DNA of 8,634 bases from JBKJTP01 sp046590195 (GTDB taxonomy: Bacteria > Bacteroidota > Ignavibacteria > Palsa-1295), in contig JBKJTP010000184.1 of assembly GCA_046590195.1 (NCBI GenBank), positions 1 to 8,634 on the forward strand, read 5' to 3'. A program made the translations under genes and the position numbers. Shown here in pieces: positions 1 to 5,402 of the stretch (within the stretch, counting starts at the first letter, position 1; the number at the start of each line of letters is the position of its first letter). The notes beneath the pieces are model-generated. The model made no database searches, was not told the origin of the DNA, and saw only the letters and a list, made by a program, of their open reading frames with translations.

Positions 1-968
1 GATCCACCCTCTTCGATATTACGAGCAGCACCGAAGAAGCGCTTCGGACGGTGCAGCGCCATAGCGTCAACACCACCGGAGAGGATCTTACCTGAGTGCG
101 GCACAACAGTGTTGTGAGCGCGTGCGAGACGTGTGATCGAATCGAGAAGAATAACAACATCCTGCTTGGCTTCTACCAAACGTTTTGCCTTCTCGATCAC
201 CATTTCAGCGACCTGGACGTGACGCTCTGGCGGCTCATCGAATGTCGATGAGATCACTTCAGCCTTTACGCTGCGCTCCATATCTGTAACTTCCTCAGGG
301 CGCTCATCGATCAGAAGAACGATCAACTTAACATCAGGATGGTTACGCGAGATCGAGTTCGCGATCTTCTGCAGAATAACGGTTTTACCAGACTTTGGCG
401 GCGATACGATCAGACCACGTTGTCCCTTACCGATCGGGCAAGCGATATCCATGATGCGCATCGAGTATTCACCAGGAGACGTCTCGAGAGTGAGATGCTC
501 TGCGGAATACAGCGGTGTTAGGTTATCGAAGAGAGGCCTGTCGCGTGCGAGTTCGCTTGGGATGAAGTTGATCTTGTCAACTTTCAGCAATGCAAAGAAG
601 CGCTCGCCTTCTTTCGGAGGACGGACGGCACCTTCGATCGTATCTCCTGTACGGAGATTGAATTTCTTGATCTGCGATGGTGAGACGTAGATATCGTCCG
701 GCGAAGGCAGGTAATTATAGTCCGGCGAACGGAGAAAGCCGTAACCATCAGGCAGGAGTTCGAGCACTCCCATCGCGAGCGTGGCACCATCGTCTTCACG
801 TCCATTGGCACCAGCCTGACGCGAGCGTTGCGTTGCTTCTGATTCGAGAATGCGGAAGATCAATTCCTGCTTTCTCATATCGGCAAAGCCTTCGATCCCG
901 AAGCTCTTTGCCAGGTCATTCAATTCGACGATCTTTTTTGTTTTAAGATCGGTGGCGTTCAGCGGCAT
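1..968 (-). CDS. rho: Transcription termination factor Rho, N-terminal 322 residues (C-terminus beyond left edge)
   Basis: Rho is a hexameric RNA-dependent ATPase/helicase that loads on C-rich nascent RNA and terminates transcription. Reading from the ATG at 968, residues about 6-45 form the Rho N-terminal helical domain (FADMRKQELIFRIL). A cold-shock-like RNA-binding domain follows, with DGYGFLR at 74-80; Y76 and F78 match the RNA-stacking aromatics of E. coli Rho. The ATPase core shows Walker A PPKSGKT (190-196), LLIDERPEEVTDM with the catalytic-type Glu at 222, FDEPPERHVQVAEM (243-256), Walker B VVILLDSITRLARA (271-284) and the Q-loop SGKILSGGVDAMALHRPKR (292-310). About 100 residues, including the R-loop, lie outside the window. 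The linker between the first two domains is only slightly longer than in E. coli, with none of the long insertion found in many Bacteroidetes. Met303 stands where E. coli has Asn (VDANALHRPKR). There is no Shine-Dalgarno motif; homology to MNLTELKN-type N-termini supports this start. Confidence 0.97.
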   Translation of the reverse strand, partial: MPLNATDLKTKKIVELNDLAKSFGIEGFADMRKQELIFRILESEATQRSRQAGANGREDDGATLAMGVLELLPDGYGFLRSPDYNYLPSPDDIYVSPSQIKKFNLRTGDTIEGAVRPPKEGERFFALLKVDKINFIPSELARDRPLFDNLTPLYSAEHLTLETSPGEYSMRIMDIACPIGKGQRGLIVSPPKSGKTVILQKIANSISRNHPDVKLIVLLIDERPEEVTDMERSVKAEVISSTFDEPPERHVQVAEMVIEKAKRLVEAKQDVVILLDSITRLARAHNTVVPHSGKILSGGVDAMALHRPKRFFGAARNIEEGG

Positions 969-1285
969 TGTGTCTGTCAAAAGGATAGGGATTAGTTGAG
1001 ACGAACGCAGAAGCGAGGGCCCGGATAAAAAAAAAGGGTCGCTGGATTGCGTGATTCTCAGGCGTCTCTTAAGGAGGCGAGCATCCTTAGGTGCTTGACC
1101 GGCTCAGAGAGACAAAGGGAATTCTGAATGTTCCACCCAGTGGGCGGAGCTCAAATGAGAAAGATCGGCTGTGAACTAACTGTATCGGAGCTTAACGATA
1201 ATTTTTCTTCCGCGCGGCGAAGTCTGGTACACTGAGAGTATTAGGTGTTCCTGAGAGTAGGTATCCCTAATAGACTTTCCTTTTT

Positions 1286-1316
1286 GGGCTTTCCCCTTCG
1301 GGCTTCCCTTGCGGGA
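1286..1316. repeat. Tandem GGGCTTTCCC/GGGCTTCCC mini-hairpin repeat
   Basis: Two near-identical units follow each other: GGGCTTTCCCCTTC (1286-1299) and GGGCTTCCCTTGC (1300-1312), then GGGA (1313-1316). Each CCC can pair with the preceding or following GGG across a four-base loop, giving three alternative stems of 3-4 base pairs, for example TCCC-TTGC-GGGA. The stems are too short to call a terminator. The element looks like low-complexity intergenic repeat material; its role is unknown. Confidence 0.45.
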
Positions 1317-1390
1317 CGTTCAGCAGCAATAAAGGGGATTACGGATGCACAGGTCGGTCGTGGAAGCGGGCTCTCTGCTAAGGGGAGCCG

Positions 1391-1408
1391 CAAAAAGCGG
1401 AGTCGCTT
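1391..1408 (-). terminator. Possible weak intrinsic terminator downstream of folC
   Basis: Read as minus-strand RNA, AAGCG-ACTC-CGCTT forms a five-pair stem (1395-1408) directly followed by more U residues from the A-run at 1392-1396. It lies about 60 bases past the folC stop. The stem is short, and an overlapping alternative (CCGC/GCGG, 1388-1391 with 1397-1400) competes with it, so the call is tentative. If it does not function, recN-folC transcripts would run toward rho. Confidence 0.25.
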
Positions 1409-1467
1409 GGTAGTACAGATCTACGAACTGAGTGGCAAAAAGCACCAAAACGAACATCTGTAACGGG

Positions 1468-2709
1468 TCATACAACCCCCAAATCAATTTTCTCGTTCGC
1501 TAAAAGCTCCCCAACCAAATAATGGGACCCAGCGACAAGTATCGTCTCACGATCTTTCGCCATATTGAGGGCCCTTGTGTAACCCTCGATAACTGATCCG
1601 CCATCGATGCATTTCAGCTCAAGAGCATCGCCTATGGCAGTCAGTGCTTCTGAGGGCATTGCACGTTTTGTATTCGGCTTTACTGCCACAAAGTAACTGA
1701 CGAACGGGGCCAGCAATCGAAGTGCGGACGTCACATCCTTGTCCTTCATGAACCCGGCTACCAGGATTACCTCTGAACCTTGGCCTCTGAGAAACTCAGC
1801 GATACGCCGCATGGCAGCTTCGTTATGGCCTACGTCAAGTATCCGGGTCAACTGCTTCCGCTTCCAGCTGAGCTGCTGAACCTCCAATCTTCCGCGTAAT
1901 GCTGTCAACTTCTGGACTGAGGGCAACGTCCATCCAATGCACTCTTGGTCAAGATCGCCGAGCACAGCGAGTGTCACAAGCGTCGTACGAAGATTTTCTC
2001 GCTGATGCTCACCTTTCAATGTTGGAGTGAGCTTTGTCGTCCACGCAGGCAATTCATAATTCGTTACGTCTACCAGTTTTGCACCAACAACCTGAGACTG
2101 TTGCTCGAAGATCTGCATGAGATCCTCGTCGACGTTGACAATCGCAGGCACACCACTCTTCAAAATACCGGCCTTCTCAGTTGCGATCTCATGGATCGTG
2201 TTGCCGAGTTGCTGCATGTGGTCCATCGCGATCGAAGTGATCACAGTTGCAAGTGGCTTCTCTATAACATTCGTCGCATCAAGTCTCCCACCTAATCCTG
2301 TTTCGATGATCGCGATACCCGCTTGCTGTGATGCGAAGTACTCGAATGCGAGTGCTGTTGTTACTTCAAAGAATGTAGCGTTCAGCTCCTGCACCTTCGG
2401 CCATACTCGTTCTACGAACGACTCGATGAAAGCTTCATCGATCATTTCGCCATTGATGCGGATACGTTCGCGATAGTCGATAAGATGAGGTGAAGCGTAG
2501 AGCCCAGTCTTTATGCCTTTCGTTTGGTAGTAGGCTGCGAGCGTTGCGCAGACGCTTCCCTTGCCGTTGGTGCCTGCAACGTGTATTGTCTTGAGCTTGC
2601 GATCAGGTCGGCCAAGGAATTCGAGCAACTCTTCGATATTGCGAAGCCCGAGCTTCATCCCGAAGAACTCGAGAGCGAGAAGATTATCGAGTGCTGCTTT
2701 GTAGGACAA
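1468..2709 (-). CDS. folC: Bifunctional folylpolyglutamate synthase / dihydrofolate synthase
   Basis: FolC is a cytoplasmic Mur-ligase-type enzyme that uses ATP to add L-glutamate to dihydropteroate and to folates, retaining them in the cell. The 413-residue length is normal for the family. Seen in order: P-loop GTNGKGS (46-52), the FEVTTALAF signature (114-122), ETGLGGRLDATNV (136-148), DHMQQLGNTIHEIATEKAGI (163-182) whose Lys179 matches the carbamylated lysine of the family, KGEHQRENL (232-240), GRLEV (273-277), LDVGHNEAA (291-299), VAGFMKDKD (317-325) and VAGSHYLVGEL (392-402). DVGHN replaces the more usual DGAHN, as I recall from Bacteroidetes homologues. The first codon is TTG at 2709, one codon after the recN TAA and in the same frame. 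Family alignment (SYKAALDNLLALEFFGMKLG) requires this start, because the next Met is residue 18 inside the conserved helix. No Shine-Dalgarno motif precedes it, so translation probably depends on coupling to recN. Confidence 0.95.
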   Translation of the reverse strand: MSYKAALDNLLALEFFGMKLGLRNIEELLEFLGRPDRKLKTIHVAGTNGKGSVCATLAAYYQTKGIKTGLYASPHLIDYRERIRINGEMIDEAFIESFVERVWPKVQELNATFFEVTTALAFEYFASQQAGIAIIETGLGGRLDATNVIEKPLATVITSIAMDHMQQLGNTIHEIATEKAGILKSGVPAIVNVDEDLMQIFEQQSQVVGAKLVDVTNYELPAWTTKLTPTLKGEHQRENLRTTLVTLAVLGDLDQECIGWTLPSVQKLTALRGRLEVQQLSWKRKQLTRILDVGHNEAAMRRIAEFLRGQGSEVILVAGFMKDKDVTSALRLLAPFVSYFVAVKPNTKRAMPSEALTAIGDALELKCIDGGSVIEGYTRALNMAKDRETILVAGSHYLVGELLANEKIDLGVV

Positions 2710-2712
2710 TGC

Positions 2713-4479
2713 TTAGGCCGTTACTTTCGCATTCCTCTTTGGCGAATTGTCCTTGCTGCCACTACGGCCTTCGCTGATCAATTCGCGTGCTGCAAGCAGT
2801 GAGCTCTCAGAGAGATCAGCACCAGCGATGAGCCGTGCAACTTCTTCGACATGACGATCATCTGAAAGCTTGCTGAGATTCGAGAACGTCATACCCGATT
2901 CAGTCCGCTTCTGCACAAGATAATGCGCATCAGAAAATGCGGCGATCTGAGCAAGATGGGTGATCGCGATGATCTGGTGTTGCGCACCGAGCTCCTTCAT
3001 CGCACGGCCTACAGCCTGAGCAACACGGCCAGATACGCCGACATCGATCTCATCGAAGATCATCAGAGGCAAGCGATCGCTCTTTGCGAGTACTGTCTTG
3101 AGCGCCAGCATGATGCGCGAGATCTCGCCACCCGATGCTACTTTCGTTAGAGGTTTCGGAGATTCACCGGCGTTCGTCGAGAGATAGAACTCGACATCAT
3201 CGGCGCCTCTCGCATTGGCTTGCAATGCAACACCACCGTTGATGATCAGCGGCACTTCCCCACTAGCGCTCACTGGATGATTCGCGAATCGTGCTTCGAA
3301 TCTTGAGTGCTCGATGCCGAGACGCTTCAACACTGTCGCGATCTCAGGCTCAAGTTGCTTAGCAATGGCCTTACGCTTCTTCGTTAACTCAGATGCGATC
3401 TTGCTAGCCTTCAGACTCAGCGCGTGAAGTTGCTTCTCGAACTCAAGTTTCTTCTCTTCGACCGATGCGCCGGGCTCAAGCTTCTCTTCAAGATCAAGAC
3501 GCTTTGTGATAACCGCATCGAGCGAGCCATTACCATACTTTTTCTTCAATCCAGTAATAGCCTGGATCCTCTGACGAAGTTCTGTGAGCCGCGCTGGCTC
3601 ATACTGCAATTTATCGGGATACTTATTGAAGTAGCGCGAGAGCTCCTCGACAGAAGCGATCGACGACTTGATCTCTTTCAACTGCTCTTCGAGTGTTGGG
3701 TCGAACTTGATCAGCTTCTCAAGTCTCGTCTTCGTGTCGTTCAGCTTCTCGTATGCTGAGCCATCAAGCTCATAGAGCAACTCATGGATCTCGTTCGCAG
3801 TGTCGGTCAGCTCTTCGGCGTTCTCGAGCTTTTTCAACTCTTCCTCGATATCCTGATCTTCGTTCGATTTCGGGTCGACTGCAACGATCTCCGAGAGCTG
3901 ATACTCGTAAAGCTCGCGTTCTTGATTGAGTCGATTTTCCTTTGAGCGCAATTCATCGAGCTCTTTCTTCAGCGCATTGAACTGAGATCGAACGGCGCGG
4001 AAATCATCCACGAGAGTTTCTAATCCACCGAACTCGTCGAGCAGAATGATGTGGCCATCGGTACGCAGAAGTGACTGATGCTCGTGCTGGCCGTGGAGAT
4101 CAACGATGTGATCGCCAAGCTCCTTCATCAATTGCGTTGATGCCGGTGTATCGTTGATGAAGCCGCGGCTCGAGCCCTTCGCCTGGACTTCGCGCCTGAT
4201 CAGCAGCGTTCCGTTTTCGCCTTCAAGCTCATGCTGCTGTAAGAACTGAGCGAGCTTCGGGTTGCCTTCAAGTTCGAACTCCGCTTCGACGATCGCTTTC
4301 GTTGCGCCTTGTCTTACGACATCGCTCGAAGACCGCTCGCCGATCAAGAGACCAAATGCGCCTAAGACGATCGACTTACCTGCGCCAGTTTCGCCCGTAA
4401 TGATATTCAGCCCGCGCTCGAACTGCACTGACATCTCTTCGATGAGCGCGTAGTTCTTGATGCATAAGGAGCGGAGCAT
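2713..4479 (-). CDS. recN: DNA repair protein RecN (SMC-like ATPase)
   Basis: RecN is an SMC-family ATPase that gathers DNA ends and helps RecA-dependent repair of double-strand breaks at the nucleoid. The 588 residues carry the full architecture. The N-terminal ABC half has MLRSLCIKNYALIEE and Walker A GETGAGKS (29-36), then DLHGQHEHQSLL (127-138). A charged Leu/Glu/Lys-rich coiled coil spans roughly 160-375. The C-terminal ABC half has signature VASGGEISRIMLALK (447-461), Walker B LMIFDEIDVGVSG (472-484) and the H-loop region AITHLAQIAA (505-514), followed by VEEVARLIAG (544-553). No catalytic residue is missing. The C-terminal 20 residues are basic and unconserved. Translation starts at ATG 4479, preceded by CCCAAA; a CAGGA lies too far upstream to be an ordinary ribosome-binding site. 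The stop TAA (2713-2715) is followed after three bases by folC in the same frame, suggesting cotranscription. No LexA-type box was recognised. Confidence 0.97.
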   Translation of the reverse strand: MLRSLCIKNYALIEEMSVQFERGLNIITGETGAGKSIVLGAFGLLIGERSSSDVVRQGATKAIVEAEFELEGNPKLAQFLQQHELEGENGTLLIRREVQAKGSSRGFINDTPASTQLMKELGDHIVDLHGQHEHQSLLRTDGHIILLDEFGGLETLVDDFRAVRSQFNALKKELDELRSKENRLNQERELYEYQLSEIVAVDPKSNEDQDIEEELKKLENAEELTDTANEIHELLYELDGSAYEKLNDTKTRLEKLIKFDPTLEEQLKEIKSSIASVEELSRYFNKYPDKLQYEPARLTELRQRIQAITGLKKKYGNGSLDAVITKRLDLEEKLEPGASVEEKKLEFEKQLHALSLKASKIASELTKKRKAIAKQLEPEIATVLKRLGIEHSRFEARFANHPVSASGEVPLIINGGVALQANARGADDVEFYLSTNAGESPKPLTKVASGGEISRIMLALKTVLAKSDRLPLMIFDEIDVGVSGRVAQAVGRAMKELGAQHQIIAITHLAQIAAFSDAHYLVQKRTESGMTFSNLSKLSDDRHVEEVARLIAGADLSESSLLAARELISEGRSGSKDNSPKRNAKVTA

Positions 4480-4501
4480 TTTGGGTCGAGAGTCCTGATT
4501 A

Positions 4502-4574
4502 GCCTGTCATTGCGAGGAGGAACGACGAAGCAATCCCCCGAAGAGGAGCACGGAATTCCGAAGCAATGACAGCC
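4502..4574. repeat. REP-like dispersed palindrome (CTGTCATTGC...GCAATGACAG)
   Basis: Outer arms CTGTCATTGC (4504-4513) and GCAATGACAG (4563-4572) are perfect complements around a 49-base centre. Inside, ATTGC (4509-4513) also pairs with GCAAT (4530-4534), so alternative folds exist. The text GTCATTGCGAGGAGGAACG followed by GACGAAGCAATCCC closely resembles a family of short dispersed palindromes (GTCATTGCGAGGAGCGAAGC-type) that I recall as common between genes in many bacteria. It sits between the rplS terminator and the recN start, in the recN promoter region. Short open frames crossing it are by-products of the repeat. Confidence 0.7.
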
Positions 4575-4595
4575 TTTAAACACCAATTCACACCT

Positions 4596-4634
4596 AAAAA
4601 TAACAAAGGCCACTCAATAATTGAGTAGCCTTTG
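4596..4634 (-). terminator. Intrinsic terminator of rplS
   Basis: A 14-pair stem is formed by 4604-4617 and 4621-4634 around a three-base loop, about 20 bases past the rplS stop. On the plus strand one position is a C-A mismatch; as minus-strand RNA (CAAAGGCTACTCAA ... TTGAGTGGCCTTTG) it becomes a U-G wobble, giving an unbroken stem. The RNA then runs into TTATTTTT (4596-4603). Strand preference, position and U-tract all fit a Rho-independent terminator for rplS, which separates it from recN. Confidence 0.9.
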
Positions 4635-4655
4635 CTTTGAAATCTTTTACGAAGC

Positions 4656-4997
4656 TTACGTCGTCTTGCGGCGGACGTCCTTCGCACCGAGACCGCGGAG
4701 ATGATACAGCTTCGCGCGGCGGACGACGCCAGCCTTGACGAAGGTGATCAATGCGATACGAGGTGAGTGAAGCGGGAAGATACGCTCGACGCCTACGCCG
4801 TTCGAGATCTTACGAACGGTGAACGTCTCGTTGATGCTCGAGCCGCGGCGCGAGATCACGATACCTTCGAAGTTCTGGATACGCTCCTTGTCACCTTCGA
4901 CTACTCGTACTGCTACACTGACGGTATCGCCGGCACGAAACTGCGGGATATCCTGACGAAGTTGGGCGCTGCCGAGCGCGCGAATAGTCTGTTCCAT
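4656..4997 (-). CDS. rplS: 50S ribosomal protein L19
   Basis: L19 lies at the 30S/50S interface of the ribosome. The 113 residues match the family's usual 110-120, and nearly the whole sequence is diagnostic: IPQFRAGDTVSVAVRVVEG (17-35), KERIQNFEGIVISRRG (37-52), TFTVRKISNGVGVERIFPLH (58-77), SPRIALITFVKAGVVRRAKL (78-97), and a basic C-terminal tail ending DVRRKTT. The ATG at 4997 follows TTAGAAGATCATC, with no clear Shine-Dalgarno motif. In many bacteria rplS follows rpsP-rimM-trmD. Here the gene upstream is a TonB-dependent receptor, so rplS appears monocistronic, with a long structured leader before it and a strong terminator after it. An L19-responsive leader would fit ribosomal-protein autoregulation but is not shown. 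Confidence 0.98.
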   Translation of the reverse strand: MEQTIRALGSAQLRQDIPQFRAGDTVSVAVRVVEGDKERIQNFEGIVISRRGSSINETFTVRKISNGVGVERIFPLHSPRIALITFVKAGVVRRAKLYHLRGLGAKDVRRKTT

Positions 4998-5041
4998 GAT
5001 GATCTTCTAAATTCTAAACTTTGGGTGATCTAGGCGCGCAA

Positions 5042-5264
5042 GGCAGATCATTCATCTCGAATGAGCCACCGGTGATTTCTTACGATCTGCCGAGTGGACT
5101 TAGGGTGCCATGCTAACCTACGGGAAGCCATCTCCTTAGATAGAAGACCCCGCTCTCCTGAGAGCCGGCGATATTTACAGGCGGGACCTCCCGCCTTACC
5201 GGATCAAGGGCTGTAAACACCCCCTCACAGGGGATGTTCGCGTCCTGTACAGAACGCTCGCGAA
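5042..5264 (-). promoter_or_regulatory. Structured rplS leader or unrecognised small RNA (series of hairpins)
   Basis: Read as minus-strand RNA, consecutive stems occur. A: TTCG-bulge-CGTTCT/GTAC/AGGACG-CGAA (5237-5264). B: AACATCCCCT/GTG/AGGGGGTGTT, ten pairs (5216-5238). C: GGCGGG/AGGT/CCCGCC (5180-5195), optionally closed by TTTACA/TGTAAA (5174-5179 with 5212-5217). D: GCTCT/CAGG/AGAGC (5152-5165). E: CTATCT/AAGG/AGATGG (5128-5143). F: GGCAGATC/GATCTGCC (5042-5049 with 5084-5091), with an inner TCATTC/GAATGA stem. Stems A, B and E each hold a U-G wobble that is a C-A mismatch on the plus strand, which favours minus-strand transcription toward rplS. The last stem ends 45 bases before the rplS start. 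An L19-binding leader is one inference; I recognise no known RNA family. Confidence 0.4.
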
Positions 5265-5300
5265 TAACTTGCTTCTACAGTAAGTAGTTCTAAAATTTGT

Positions 5301-5390
5301 GGCCAGGGCTTGCATGAGTCTCCCGCAGCTTCCAGTAAAGGCCTCATGCTGTTTGTAAGAAGGTGCTATTCCATGAGACACGCACTGGCC
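5301..5390 (-). repeat. Nested inverted repeat just past the TonB-receptor stop
   Basis: GGCCAG (5301-5306) pairs with CTGGCC (5385-5390), and inside it GCATGAG (5312-5318) pairs with CTCATGC (5343-5349). The ATGAG core recurs at 5373-5377. The outer arm begins 12 bases past the receptor's stop codon, so this could be the folded 3' end of that transcript. The RNA after the outer arm (ACAAATTTTAG) is only mildly U-rich, so an intrinsic terminator is not secure. Confidence 0.35.
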
Positions 5391-5402
5391 TCTCACTTTG
5401 TA

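Larger units (their letters stand above)
969..1467. other. Gap between folC and rho: no gene seen; rho leader plus small inverted repeats
   Basis: These roughly 500 bases hold no convincing gene. The rho-proximal part (969-1024) is C-rich and G-poor as minus-strand RNA (about 20 C to 9 G in the last 55 bases before the ATG) and may be a Rho-binding leader. A run of nine A (1027-1035) has no hairpin before it. On the plus strand, 1063-1079 folds into a short stem with U-G wobbles and includes AAGGAGG (1071-1077), but no start codon follows at a useful distance. Further left in transcription order are the inverted repeat TATTAGG/CCTAATA (1239-1245, 1266-1272), the direct repeat CTGAGAGTA (1232-1240, 1251-1259), tandem GGGCTT-type mini-hairpins (1286-1316) and two GC-A5-GC elements near the folC end. 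A GTG-started plus-strand frame at 1245-1463 is very basic, has no family resemblance, and is not called. Confidence 0.6.
4998..5402. other. 405-base non-coding gap between the TonB receptor and rplS
   Basis: No credible gene is visible here; the open frames are short and resemble nothing I know. The gap splits into a hairpin-rich block near rplS (5042-5264) and a nested inverted-repeat block next to the receptor's stop codon (5301-5390), both described separately. I looked for tRNA T-loops, tmRNA ends, RNase P conserved regions, SRP RNA and 5S rRNA signatures on both strands and found none. A TAGAAT hexamer at about 5007-5012 on the minus strand could be a -10 element, but it has no good -35 partner. 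Confidence 0.6.

Noticed and set aside
1027..1035. Nine-T run on the minus strand before rho as a terminator
   Set aside because: No stem precedes the T-run in the direction of transcription, so it is more likely a simple homopolymer.
1071..1077. Perfect AAGGAGG Shine-Dalgarno-like string on the plus strand
   Set aside because: No ATG/GTG/TTG lies 5-12 bases downstream with a meaningful open frame, and the starts in this window generally do not use Shine-Dalgarno motifs.
1220..1265. Resemblance to the 3' part of 5S rRNA (TGGTAC ... CTGAGAGTAGGT)
   Set aside because: Only the short GGTAC and GAGAGTAGGT strings match. The 5' half, the CCCGAAC-type loop and the closing stem of 5S rRNA are absent, and no other rRNA is nearby.
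1245..1463. Plus-strand 72-residue frame starting with GTG
   Set aside because: It runs through repeats and hairpins, is strongly basic with low complexity, lacks a ribosome-binding site and matches no family I recognise.
4407..4687. Minus-strand frames crossing the REP-like palindrome upstream of recN
   Set aside because: They overlap recN, the rplS terminator and the rplS end, and their translation reflects the palindromic repeat.
4998..5402. tmRNA, RNase P RNA, 6S RNA or a cobalamin riboswitch in the gap before rplS
   Set aside because: None of the conserved primary-sequence motifs of these RNAs was found on either strand, and the serial local hairpins differ from the rod shape of 6S RNA.
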